This document shows, piece after piece, positions 1-11,373 of a stretch of DNA of 64,000 bases. Origin of the DNA: Diprion similis. Its lineage: Eukaryota; Arthropoda; Insecta; Hymenoptera; Diprionidae. The stretch lies in the NCBI RefSeq assembly GCF_021155765.1, contig NC_060107.1, forward strand, positions 13,936,501 through 14,000,500, given 5' to 3'. A model generated the notes under the pieces. That model worked only from the letters and a program-made list of their open reading frames with translations, ran no database searches and was not told where the DNA came from. The translations under genes and the position numbers were made by a program. The number at the start of each line of letters is the position of its first letter. Within the stretch, counting starts at the first letter, position 1.

Positions 1-292
1 AAAGCAAAATGCAAACCCAAGAAAGCACCCGCAAAAACTAATGATTCCACTTTGTCAACAATCTAAAATGTATAAAAGTTGAAATTTAGATGACATTGAG
101 GGTTTAATTCGTAAAATCTGAATTACTGTTTACCAACGAACTACGGTATTTATTCATAATGACAAAAAGTACTGCTGAGCAGCCTGAAAAGAAATAATTA
201 ATGCAATTAAAACATTTTCAAGAAATGGTAAATAATGTAATATATCAGTAGTTGAAGTATGTATATACGTACGCAGGCACCCACGTGCTGGC

Positions 293-377
293 ACACACAC
301 ACACACACACACACACAAGGGTGGCCCTTATTTGGGAGTCGGTAAGATTTTCATCGGAATGCCCCCTAGATGTGTTC

Positions 378-405
<28 letters not shown>
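293..405. repeat. (CA)n microsatellite and A-tract
   Basis: A CA/AC dinucleotide run lies at about 293-317 and an uninterrupted run of about 27 A lies at about 379-405. They are simple-sequence repeats without coding meaning. Confidence 0.9.
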
Positions 406-409
<4 letters not shown>

Positions 410-915
410 TCTTAAGTCTACATCAACTGAAACAAATGCCTCTACGCGTAGTTTTTATAACCAATTATTTCATTTTGTATGACTGGTATAAATTAAGGCA
501 CAGATTTGAAACTTGGCTGAGTTGTTACTTATAATGATAGGAAACCAACCCTGACAATTGAAAATTTTATAATCATTGTTCCCTTATATATAAGCCTAAT
601 AAAATAGATGATAATAGGCTTATATATAGATAGAAATGTATTATAAAATTATGATTAAATTTTGAAATGTCCGGTTTGTTCCTATCATTATAAGCAACAA
701 CTCTTCCAAGTTCCAAGTTCATACCTCAATTTATACCAAAGCCAGACAAAACGAAATAACTGGTTATATAAACTACATGTAAATCCTTGCATTTAAAATT
801 TTCAGAATTTAGAAGGCACGTGTTCCAGTTGACGTAGCGGCTTAAAACTTAACATTGATTTTTTTTGATGATTTGGAACAGATTTGGAGGGTGTCCTGAA
901 GAAAATTTTTCAAAG
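341..915. mobile_element. Fold-back (palindromic) MITE-like element 1
   Basis: The two halves are inverted copies around about position 600, where an AT-rich stretch reads the same on both strands. Matching blocks include TTATAATGATAGGAA on the left with TTCCTATCATTATAA on the right, and GGTATAAATTAAGG with CCTCAATTTATACC. The arms are roughly 270 bp with scattered mismatches and an A-tract in the left arm. No transposase reading frame is present, so this looks like a non-autonomous fold-back element. The ends are approximate and no target-site duplication was identified. Confidence 0.6.
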
Positions 916-950
916 CCCCACATAAAGATCACCTTAATATATATTGTATA

Positions 951-1625
951 AATGTATTAGACTATATCGAAAATATAGACTACTTTTTTTTTCAAATTTC
1001 AAATCTTAAATATTGTTGGATACGACAAAAAAAAGATGCTGCCCAAGTTTCAGCTCTTAATATTAATATTTAGAGGTGTCTTATCGCGATTTTCTATTTC
1101 CCATTTAAATAACGTGGGGAAACTTTTTTTTTACATTTTGGCATTTTATAACTCGTCAACGCATTGGTCTACTGATAAGACCAGAACGTATTTTTGTAGG
1201 GAATTGAACGCTCTACAAAAAAGTCTGCTTATCGTTTCAGATAAATCTACTCTTTCAAAAGTTATTTAAGGTCAAAGGTCAACAAAGGACCTTAAATAAC
1301 TTTTGAAAGAGTAGATTTATCATAAAGTTTAGAGTAGGTTTATCATAACAGACTTTTTTTATAGAGCGTTCAATTCCCTACAAAAATACGTTCTGGTCAT
1401 ATCATTACACTAATACGTTAACGAATTATAATATTCCAAAGTTTGGAAAAAAAAGTTTCTCATATTATTTAAATGGGAAATAGAAAATCACGATGAGGCA
1501 CCTCTAAATGTTAATATTAAGAGCTGAAAATTGGACAGCATCTTTTTTTCGTTATTTCGTACAATATTTTCGACTTGAAGTTTGAAAAAAAAATAGTCTT
1601 TTTTTTTATACAGTCTAGTATATAT
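951..1625. mobile_element. Fold-back (palindromic) element 2, ~675 bp
   Basis: This is a long inverted repeat whose arms (about 325 bp each) are separated by only about 14 bp. The centre is GTTATTTAAGGTC (1261-1273) facing GACCTTAAATAAC (1288-1300). Further out, blocks around ATTGAACGCTCTACAAAAA, ACGTATTTTTGTAGGGAATT and CCCATTTAAAT recur in reverse complement, and the outer ends carry TAGACTAT-type motifs. There is no transposase. A transcript through it could form a very long hairpin. It is not similar by eye to the preceding fold-back. Confidence 0.65.
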
Positions 1626-1639
1626 ACATATATATATGT

Positions 1640-2480
1640 ATACCTATGCGGGTTTTTCTAGAACCATATCAAGATAAAAAAGGCAGCAGTTCGTTAAAGA
1701 TCATATTTTTTACTTTCAATCGCAAATTTTCAGAGGAATGCTGGAAGCTTATTAAACAATGCGTTCGTATTTGGTCAATTGGGTATATAGGTATCATCAA
1801 TGCTTTCTTCTACTATAAGAGAAGCCATTGAGGCCTATTTCCTGACTTTCATTTTTGTATTTATTTTACGTTCTCATACTTTACGTAATTTCGATTTTGT
1901 GATATGGATTATAAAAGCAATATCTGTGATTTGGACTTTTATTTAACTTTTGCGGACGTTAGGCTGCTGCTTCAATGACAAGAATCGTTATCTCAAAACG
2001 ATACTATAAAAGTACACGAAGTGTTTATTCTACATTTCAAATTTTTACTTGACAAAAGTAAAATTATTATGCACCGATAGTAATGAAATAATATGTTGAT
2101 AGTATGATATCGAAGTTTATTTTTTAATAAAACTATATATAAAAGACTCGGCTAGGTATTCATTATTTATAGTCTCACAACATTAATGCAATCAAAATCG
2201 ATTTTACATCACCACGGTGTTACACAATGTTATCAGAAATATATCAAGAGAATAAAAATTGTCAGCCGACTAACAACGAATGACCGATCTCACATGCTTA
2301 AATCAATCAAAACTCTATTGAGTGGCAAGATCGTATCGTGATAATATTTTTTCTACAAGGCATGGAAGCCAAATTACTTAGGACGTAGCATGATATGGCA
2401 GATTGTGGCGTCGAGTGTCGAACTGAAATTATAATGTTGTTATGATAGCTTGATACCACTTATCAGTAACTTAACAAACT
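1640..2480. other. Intergenic, no feature seen
   Basis: AT-rich sequence between fold-back element 2 and the 3' end of the first galactosyltransferase gene. I see no convincing exon, RNA gene or repeat. The 3' UTR of the gene to the right would lie at its right-hand end. Confidence 0.5.
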
Positions 2481-2483
2481 AAA

Positions 2484-2566
2484 GCTTGAGGCGGCTGGCC
2501 TGCATGAAAATCCTACAATCTGCCAAACTTCGCCGTTTCCCATGGACTTATCCTTTCTTCTGGGCC
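2484..2566 (+). mobile_element. Fragment of a Gypsy-like gag repeat (left border of copy A)
   Basis: About 83 bp are roughly 90% identical, in the same orientation, to 13690-13780, including GAGGCGGCT, ATGAAAATCCTACAA, TTCGCCGTTTCCC and TTTCTTCTGGGC. The left fragment lacks 8 bp after CCTACAA. The match stops exactly where copy A of the duplicated segment begins. Read on the minus strand, the fragment supplies the last five codons and the stop of galactosyltransferase copy A. Confidence 0.7.
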
Positions 2567-5500
2567 ACTGATCTGCCGTGATTGAGATTATACCTAGCAA
2601 TTGTTTCTTTTTTACTCAAACGAGGTTGCTTTTTGACAGAGGCTGATGAGGCTGTTGGGGCTACGCATTTCAAAGTCGAGTTATTTACACGTTTCCACAT
2701 AGCGTACAAATTTGATGCCGAAACCCTGTGCGCGGTAATGACATCGCGAAACACACAAGGATTTAGCTTCCTGGCGACAAAGCTGAACCCCGGATGATTA
2801 GTTGGCTGTAACTTGGCGCGTTTCGCGCAAATTCCAGTCAGGTAAACGTCCTCCAAATATATCAATTGTGTATCCAATGCAGTCGCATACAGCTTGGAAG
2901 CCACATCCAAGCTCATTACGTATCCAGTACCAGAAAGATAGTTTGGATATGTTCTTTCGGCATACATATATTTTGGCATGAACCTGTTTGGTAACATAGT
3001 AAATTGTACTTGTGATCTGCATTGTTACTCCTGACTACAAGTCAAGGAGGAAAATAATTTTACTATTTCAGTTTTTTTATTTGTAATAACTGGTTGCGCA
3101 ATAGAACTGCTCAATTTCATTCATCAAAAGTTTGGACACACTGAAGATTGTTCTATTTTTCTAAAAATTTTCTTCAAGCATACAAATCGTATTTTCCACT
3201 ACTTCACGTTTTAAAGATATTTTACACCTCAGGCAACCTAGATTTTCAGAAAAAAATATGAGTGTACACAATATAATACTCGATTTATAGGTGGCAAAAT
3301 GTTTGTAGTGGATTGATATTGTTGAAAAAACAAGATGCAAAATTAATAGTCGACAATCACCCTGTCCAATGTAGATTGGGGCATTCTTCATGCCTACCGT
3401 CAGTCAACCTGTTATACAGATAACTAAATATCCTAATGTGCATGCATTTGTATTTCGACCAACAAAATACCAGCTATGAAATAATTATCATTGACTGAAA
3501 ATACACAGAGTGAATTGCTATCGACGAGAAATTGTCAATTATTGGGGTTGTCACTTTGCAATGCGTCGTCAGGTGAAGAAAAATAATCTGGTGGAAAAAA
3601 ATGAAACTAATGCAACCAAGCAGACATCTGACCGTTGACCGTATTTTTTCCGTGTGTGAATGGCAGAAGAGGTATATCATTGCTTATATTTAATTAATTT
3701 ATGTGACATGAGTAATTTGAAACCCCAATAATTACGGTTTTTCTCGGTTGAAATTAAGAACTTAGGTTATGTGGTGAGTGAGAAATGACGTCATGAGAAC
3801 ATTTTCCAATATTGCGCATGCGCAAATTTTGTATCCTCAATTGTTTTCAGTATGATTTTGCATTACCATGAGAACCACTGCATAAACTGCACCTCATTCG
3901 ACTTTTTCGACCAAATGCGCAACGATAATAAGTGCAGTTTTCCCAGTTTTCTGGCCTTCCTATTGGCCGAAGACTAAAGTATCTACACTCAGTGCGGATT
4001 TTTTCTGGGAGTCGAATTCGCTACAAACTTAAATTTGCAGATAATGCAGTGCTTTTCATAATACGGCAAATCCGCACCGACAAACTATTAAAGGTACAAA
4101 ATTTACGCATACGCAATACATCCTACCATTTCTTACCGTTAAGCCCGTAAAAATGTTAAAATCCAAATTGATTGGAATTATCTGTGCATAAAAGTAATTT
4201 TGTACTTTTGTTTTGAACAATGTTACTGTGAAATGAAAACTTCGTCACCTCTAAGGTTATAGGTATTATAGGTTTTACAGTCATAACGCCTTGAATACCT
4301 TCATTACTTTGGGTGTAAAATACTTGAAAAATATGAGGTAGTAGAAAAAATGACCAGAATGATTTGAAACAAATTTCTAAAAATGGAACGTATTTTAGAA
4401 CACATCAAAGACAAGTTTTCAATATTTTTTTCTTTGTAAAAAAATGCCCGTTCCGTAGGTCACTGAAACTCAAGTCTTTTTATTTTTGCCAAAGAGTGTG
4501 CCAAAATTTCCACTCCTATTACATGTCCTCGCCTTGTCAATATAACAAATGCTCACCACTTGTTCTTCGGATCAGTAATAGGCTTGGCATGGCAAATCAG
4601 AGATCCTATCAGAGCTCCGTTGGCCTTAGGTCTCGCTTGCAAGAGTTTTATTAATACCGGTACGTTGACAAACATGTCGTCGTCAGTTTTCATGAGATAT
4701 TGTGCCTGTCCACAATTCGACGTAACCCACTTCAACATCATGATCGATTTTATTGTTAAATTATTGTAAGTGTCGAGGAATTTTTCCTGGATTATATCTT
4801 TGTATTGCAAGCTTTCATTTTCTATATTCTCCTGAAACAAAATATTAAGGCATATTATTGGTATTGATATTCATCGGTAGAGATTGGTTAATCATATGGG
4901 CAGATCCGCGATGATTATAGTGATGTAAATATGCTATTTCATTTATCAAAGATATAAAAGAAATTCACGAATAGACACCAGCTTAAAATTTGAGAATTTC
5001 TATGAAGCTGAGCAACTTACACAACTGCTTTATCAGGTATCTATGAGGAAAACTTTTTGTATTCTTGAATCTAGAAGAATGAATGAGCGGCAAAAAAGAT
5101 CCCATATAGAAAAATTAAAGCTCAACTTACGTTTAAAGTGTCGTTGCTGCTTTCTCCCACAAGAAATGCTACTTCTACCGTTGCGTTATAATTCTCTAAA
5201 TTAGTTTTGTTTGCCCAAGTATCCCTTATAGCGTCCCGTGCTTTCTGATTCGATATTGACGAGCAGACAACTATGATTAGAATTGGGGGAGTGGAGCAGA
5301 TTTCGACAGGAGAAATTATTGTCGTATTATTTTCTGGCTGCACGTAGATACGTACGTCTCTTGTAATATTGTCTGCCCAGCCCGAAAGTTGAGCTAAAAT
5401 ATAACACCTCTCATCAATATTAGAACCTGTTGCTAAATATTGTTTATTGAAAATATTGAAAAAATTTATAACTCAAAACTGCGTTGTGAAATCCGAAATA

Positions 5501-8500
5501 TTTCGCTTCAAATTGAGTGAGATTTTTCTACCAAAAGTTAGTTCTAATGCATACAATGCCAGTTTGGTACAAACATGTTACATTATTATGATTGTATTAA
5601 TATTTAAAAACAGTCAAGGTGAATTCTGATATCATTACCCAATGATTGTAAAAAGTTTGAACTCTGCTTCGGTGTATAAGCATTCTCTAAAAATTAACAT
5701 GCTTGTCTTAAAAATGCTTGTAAAAAAACATTCATATTTTACGTTACGAATGTGGTCAGTCGTCAAAGAGTCAAAGGCATCGTGATGAACGATTGAATAA
5801 ATTATGTTTTTTATTTGAAAATATTTGAAGCTCGGAGAAGTGATTGTCAAAAATGAAACTTCTGATAAATAAAATGGAAGTTTTTATGAGAAATAAACGG
5901 AGTACAAGCCGGTGATCCTTCGTAAATGCATTTCATGCCAAGCTATATTTTCTTTGTAATGTCATTCAGTAACACAAGATTCGCATTCCTAACACAAGGA
6001 TCAACTTTGGTACAAGCTCTGAATTGCAGGAAATCAAAAACTAATTATCTTTATACTTAGATTTGGCAAATGCCTAAAAGCTTTTAGCTCAGTAAACTAA
6101 ATTTCAGAATGTCAATATGATAGCAATTAGAAAGTGAGGATTGAAAGCAATTTTTCATGTGTTTTTCCCACTTTATCCAATATATGTGAATGAAAGTCCT
6201 CAGTGACTTAGATCCAAATGAAATACTGCCAATTACTGGACGATTTGGCCCTTGAGGGGAGCCCTCTAAAGCTAATAATATTCTTATAAAGATATAAATT
6301 ATACAAGAAAAAAATTTGCAATCCTAATACTTACAGCAAATACATGATTCATCATCGAAAATCATAATAAACTTCGAATATTCTAAATTATCAGAAAAGT
6401 AGAAAAACTGTTATGAAAAGTCAAGTCAGAAGAAGAGCAGATCGTCGTCAAACTGTAACGTCAACGAGATTGTCACTCTCAAGAGAAATCAACATTGCAA
6501 AGGAGGAAGAAATCAGACAACAACTTACGAAAAAATCATTGTGAGGAATGATTGAAGTACAAGATTGTTATCGAAATGGAGGTGAAAATCCTTGTGTATC
6601 AGTAGATTGGCCAACCGTATGGTTGGTTAATCAATATTTATTGAGTAAAACATTTTATGTATAGTTCATTTATAAAGGATTCTATATTGTGAGACGAAGA
6701 ATGCGTTTGACTCTATCTTTAAGCGAGAGAGTTTTCAGTAGAACACTGCTACTCAGATCTGAGTGTGAGGTGACAATGAGTTTATGACATATATCAAATG
6801 TCAGTGAAAGATAACACTGTTCTGCAACGAAATCCTCCTTCGAACAAAAATACAACAGAAATGAAGGTATAGAATTGCCGAATCTAAATCAGATTTCCAT
6901 TTTATGTCATCACGTATGTATAACGTAATATGATTTTTTTTATTGTTCAAGATTCAGAATTTGTCATTTTTAAGAGATTTTTTTTTGAAGACAATGAAAA
7001 CGCTTAAAGCAATTCTAGTTCAAGGGCTTTATTATTTATAGTTTGAGGAACATTTTCAAAGATTTTCATTGAAGTTAATGACAAAATGGCGGAAATGGCG
7101 CATATCGTTTGCTACTTGTATCCGTCATGCCGCCATTTTGTCATTAATTTTAAAACGAAAATTTTTGAAAATCTTTCTGAAACTATAAATAATAAAGCCT
7201 TTGAACGCGAATTGATTTAAGCGTTTTCATCTTCTTCAAAAGAATCTCCTAAATGTGGGAAATCCTAGGTTTTCGACAAAAAAAAACTATCATATCATGT
7301 AATATATACGTAATAGCATAAATGAAAAGCTGATCTAGATTCGGCACTTCTATACTTTCATTTCGATAATATTATTGTGTGAAGGAGGATTTCGTTGCAG
7401 AACAGTGTAATAGCAGCAGTGAGGAAAGTAGAAAAATTGTTAATTAACAATAATAATCCAGACTTGTAGCATAAGCGGTAAGTTGCATGTTTTTGTTGTA
7501 CCTTGAATTGCGAGTTCTGCTTCCTTGGAGAATCACCTCGTTAATTTCGTATTAAAAGCAAACTCAATGATATAGTTATGATATGATCAGTGGGAAGTTT
7601 TCATGAGAAATTCTGAACATCGATTTCCGATTGGAATAGAAACAAACGCTTTCAGGTTCTTATCCACACAATATGAGAACGTAATTGATATTGATTTGGA
7701 ATAATTCCGAATTAAGTCTCTCGCCTGCCGTTCGTTGGCTTCACAGTCTCAATTTGAAAACTGGATTAATGAGCTCACAATATTTGTGCGATCATTATAT
7801 TTAGACACCTAAATTCTTTGCAGTCATTTTAAAATTGCGAAATAGTGATTTTAATGCTAATGTGTCGTTCAGTTAACATTACTAACTCCAACCTCGTTGT
7901 AACTACCCATTACAACATATTGTGATGGACCGATAATTAGACGGTATACAGTAAATGGACCATTTAATTTTATGAATATTTATCTCTTCAATTAACATAC
8001 GCAACAGCGTTATTTCATAATATTTGCTGAGAACATGTCGTATGTACACAACATCTATGGTTGGTCTTTGAACACTTTGGTGGGCTATTTCATTTCAGCT
8101 TTTTTTTTATCCAACCTAGGTCATGCGATAAATGAAAAACCATGAAAATACTTGACAGAACGGCAAGAATTCTCCTTATTGGTAAATAATATTTTCTGAT
8201 TATTTTCCAATTTTTCACGCAAAAAATTTCACAATTCATCATTTACAAAATGCAGAGTAGCTTTTGTGATCACTGGCACCTTAAATTGTGTACAGAAAGG
8301 AAGAGCACGAATCTTGAACAGTATTATTTTCAAAAGCAAGGTTGGTTGAATTCGGGAAGAACAATTAGAGTTCCTCAATGATTCGGGCAAAAAACAAGAA
8401 GATCATGCATTTCTCCGTGGAACAATGTAATTCTCTGACTTCCCGGATTGTTGCCAACCTGTTTTATCCTTCTGAGATGCTTTTTACTTGAAAATTTTTT

Positions 8501-9140
8501 CTCCAGATTTTCACAAATAATACTTGAGTTCAGTATTGGTCTTGATAAGAAACTGAACGAAGGAGGGATTACATGCACTGTAAATGAAGGCCTGATCGAT
8601 CTAACTAACATAAAGACTTCAGTTGTCACTAATCTTGGGTATGGACAATGAATTTTTGATAAGCGAATGAACCGCAGTTCGCTATTTGAAGGTACAAAAT
8701 AGTGGGATTCTGATTGAATATTGTATTATTCATTATTAGCAATCCAGTAAATTCATTTCTAATGAAGCAAAACATACTCGATCTACCAAAAAAGTAGATT
8801 TTTCAACTTGCTTTTTACAAATTCGTCCAAAGTATTCCCACCATTTTCGATTACAGTTAGTTATTTAATTTGAGCATGCATGAGTAAGCAGATGCATACC
8901 TACGGAGGTCACGGACTTCGAGCCCCCAGTAGAGCTCGGGATAGGAATCTCACATACGCTTTGGAAGGGCCCTTGGGCGGAGTGATAAACCGGGACGTAC
9001 AACAAGGCCAGTAACGTTGGAACTGCAGCAAAGACTAGGCACAAGCGTTTGAAAAATGTTGACCTCCCCTTTTTTGATCCATGACTGTTTATGCTACTTG
9101 CCGACGGCAGCTTCAATGGCATCAAATATTCTCTGTCCAT
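2548..9140 (-). CDS. Beta-1,3-galactosyltransferase (GT31), copy A
   Basis: Type II Golgi glycosyltransferase of family 31, which transfers a hexose (usually galactose from UDP-Gal) in beta-1,3 linkage onto glycan acceptors. Exons, in coding order: 9140-8900, 5393-5131, 4831-4557, 2983-2548. All junctions are GT/AG and phases match, giving 404 aa, a normal length for the family. There is a short cytosolic tail, then a membrane anchor at about residues 33-50 and a stem. Motifs are RDAIRDTW (133-140), AFLVGE, EKFLDTYNNLT (184-194), the DDD metal/UDP motif (218-220), YPNYLSGTGYVMS and EDVY (304-307). The acceptor of the last exon is placed at AAACAG/G because it restores the family's KW before the YxxxxYP motif. 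A more 5' in-frame ATG at 2997 lies in the intron. The C-terminal AQKKG and the stop derive from a neighbouring repeat. The exact acceptor is not predictable. A paralogue lies at 17514-23382. Confidence 0.88.
3805..4125. mobile_element. MITE-like inverted repeat inside an A-only stretch (3796-4536)
   Basis: Within the 741 bp present only in copy A, ATTGCGCATGCGCAAATTTT (3811-3830) recurs inverted and diverged at 4098-4117. An inner pair, GTGCGGATTT and AAATCCGCAC, also faces each other. It has no coding capacity. Because B lacks a larger stretch joined at a 2-bp TG overlap, the A/B difference is more likely a deletion in B than a clean MITE insertion in A. It sits in the intron between exons 3 and 4 of the galactosyltransferase. 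Confidence 0.5.
6815..7407. mobile_element. PIF/Harbinger-like fold-back MITE, copy A
   Basis: Terminal inverted repeats begin CACTGTTCTGCAACGAAATC and the inversion extends through almost the whole 593 bp. Inner pairs include ACAAAATGGCGG with CCGCCATTTTGT. It is flanked by the trinucleotide TAA on both sides (6812-6814 and 7408-7410), matching the TWA target duplication of PIF/Harbinger elements. No transposase frame is present. It lies in the first intron of the galactosyltransferase and is present at the same site in copy B, so it predates the duplication. Confidence 0.7.
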
Positions 9141-10379
9141 CTGCCTATCAAGATCCCACTAAGAAATGGAATGATTAACATTTTACGCGTCGGAATGATA
9201 ATTTTCAGTTTCGCTAAATGTGGGTACGTTATTCTAATAAAATTTTTCTTAGTGTTTCAGCCCAATAGGCACCTCAATTTGGAATAATGAAAACCGTGAG
9301 GTATGTTAAAATGGGCAAAAGAAAAAAACGGTTCTTTCTACAAAATGACTTTGATTCATAAGAGAAAACATATGCGAGAAATAAACAGTACAGTCTTACT
9401 CTTTTTTCAACACAATACATCGTTTTTGTATTGATAATCCATTCATGCAGCTAGAGCATCCTTCAATATCCGTGGTAATTGAAAGAAGAAACCAGAGACA
9501 CAAGAGAAGCGGAAGAGGCAGGGCCCGATGGCGTAACTGCGAATTGGCGTAAGTCTTAGATTTGGCTATGCCTCAGAAAGAGAAGAAAAAAACGGATTAG
9601 CACCCAATCAATCATCTCAGCTTATTTCAGGATATCGCTAAACAATTTTCAAATTCTTGTCACATACTGTCCACCTTCAAAAAAAGAAATGGACCTGATA
9701 GATTTTGTATTACACTGATTCTCAACTTATGAGCTATTGCCTATTACATTCAACAGATGTTTACGTTTGGAATATGATTTTCTGAAAGAGGCTTTGGCAT
9801 TCGTTAATGTTTTTTACTGTTTCAAGTTTTTATTTAAAACACTCAATTAATATCGGCTTCTCCAACGAAATTAACATCAATTTTCTGACCAAATTTATTT
9901 AGAACAGTTGTTAGAAGAAACGTGAACACAACGTAAACATCGAAACAAAAACCACTTTTTTATAATTCTGGTATACCTTGAAAGGAGTCAAGTTTCCAAA
10001 ATGTGAGTGCTTTGCCTCATTACGGGTTACTGAACTTCAAACAACCACAGAGTCACGAAATGACAATTTTTCTAAAAATTCATTGTCGCGTTAACATTAC
10101 GAATCTCAATCTCAACTATGCATCACGTGAAATTCTCAATACTTTCAGGTTTCTTTCAAAATTCTAGTCAATCCTGAAGTAGAATAAAATTTACATGTCA
10201 AAAACATTAGTATTTAGCATATTACGATGTCGAATAGTAATTAGCAGAGATGTAACTAACTGTTTTGTGGTTTCTCTAGGTATACGCAGATTGTGGTGTC
10301 TCAATTACAAAAAGCAGCCAATGAATACTGCCAACGAAATAATACGATTCGTGCAACGCTAGAGTCGGCAGTTCAAGAG

Positions 10380-11017
10380 AACCGTTGATACCAAATTCAA
10401 CACAATGAAAAATGTTTGTTGAAAGTGCACTGTTGTAATTTTTTTCCCGAATGTCTGCCATTAAACTTCCAGGTTGTATAACCAGAATAGTATAATTACT
10501 GCAAGTCACATTTGCTGCATCTGCCACTTTGGTATGTATGGACATTGGATACGCATGTACAGTAGAATCTCGATTATCCCAATCAATTGGGACCAGACCT
10601 AAATCGAATTAGCAAAAGTTTGGATAATGGAACTCTCATGATAGATGAATTGATACTGCATGATAAAGAATATTCAAAACATATCTCTCATATATTTTTA
10701 TATCGTTTTCACACATATAACGTGCAGCTTCAACATACGACACATCATTCTAACTATCTTTACAGGTAAATTAAAATATCGTTAATTGTAAAATATGATT
10801 GTGAACGGTTCTTCTCACATATATTTTTTTAAACAGCATGTTCGTTTATTTAAAAATCTTGGCCCTTATTTTGGAGAATAGAATGTTTAACTCAAACAAG
10901 ATAGTTCGGATAAGGGAGGTGCGGCTAATCGAGATTCTCCTGTACTTGCAGATGCTTGCTGAAAACTGCCGGACGGTATGCATTAGAATCTTTACCGTAA
11001 TCTGTGTAATTATGTGC
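10380..11017 (-). pseudogene. Exon-like reading frame split by the pogo-like MITE, copy A
   Basis: Reading the minus strand from 11017 to the MITE and resuming after it (with one TA removed) gives about 85-90 codons without a stop, including ...SNAYRPAVFSKHLQVHAYP... and ...NVTCSNYTILVIQPGSL.... The composition is protein-like with N-glycosylation sequons, but I do not recognise the family. With the MITE in place the frame is broken, and copy B shows extra amino-acid changes and a frameshift near its end. I infer a decayed exon of an unknown gene, or a chance open stretch. No expression evidence is visible. Confidence 0.3.
10560..10942. mobile_element. pogo/Tigger-like MITE, copy A (383 bp)
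   Basis: The left end CAGTAGAATCTCGATTA and the right end TAATCGAGATTCTCCTG are imperfect inverted repeats. The element is bordered by TA on both sides, as expected for Tc1/mariner-pogo elements. The interior is AT-rich and non-coding. The same element, also 383 bp, is at 25572-25954 in copy B. Confidence 0.8.
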
Positions 11018-11373
11018 TCATGCCGGAAATGACAGAACTAAAAGACACGAATCCTCAGCTCAAATTCTGATGATGAAATCCAACGTGTGTTTTATGCCTA
11101 CAATTCCACAAAACTGTTATTTCATTTTAAGAAATATTTATCACCATCTGTCTTGGCTCTAACTATGTATCGAATGAATCGTACAAGATAAAAAAGCAAA
11201 ACACATGGTGGTATTGTATTCGTCAGCAAAAGCATAAATGGTCACAAACACACGTATTTTTTATCTTACTGTTGCTGTATAAAGACACGTACTCGTGCAG
11301 AAATATTTACACTAGCTGGAATATCACAGAGTATGAGCGTAATATGTTTTATTAAAAACATGCAGGCTTGACT

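Noticed and set aside
252-482. 76-codon plus-strand open frame
   Set aside because: It is built from a CA microsatellite (His-Thr repeats) and an A-tract (Lys run); no protein features.
2997-3022. Upstream ATG extending galactosyltransferase exon 4
   Set aside because: Codons 2997-2984 fall before the acceptor that restores the family motif KW and the frame from exon 3. Using an acceptor further upstream creates a TGA at the joint or shifts the frame.
8375-8629. Minus-strand 84-codon frame, with a 130-codon counterpart at 22479-22871
   Set aside because: It lies inside the first intron of the galactosyltransferase, differs in length between copies through indels, and shows no domain or matching splice phases.
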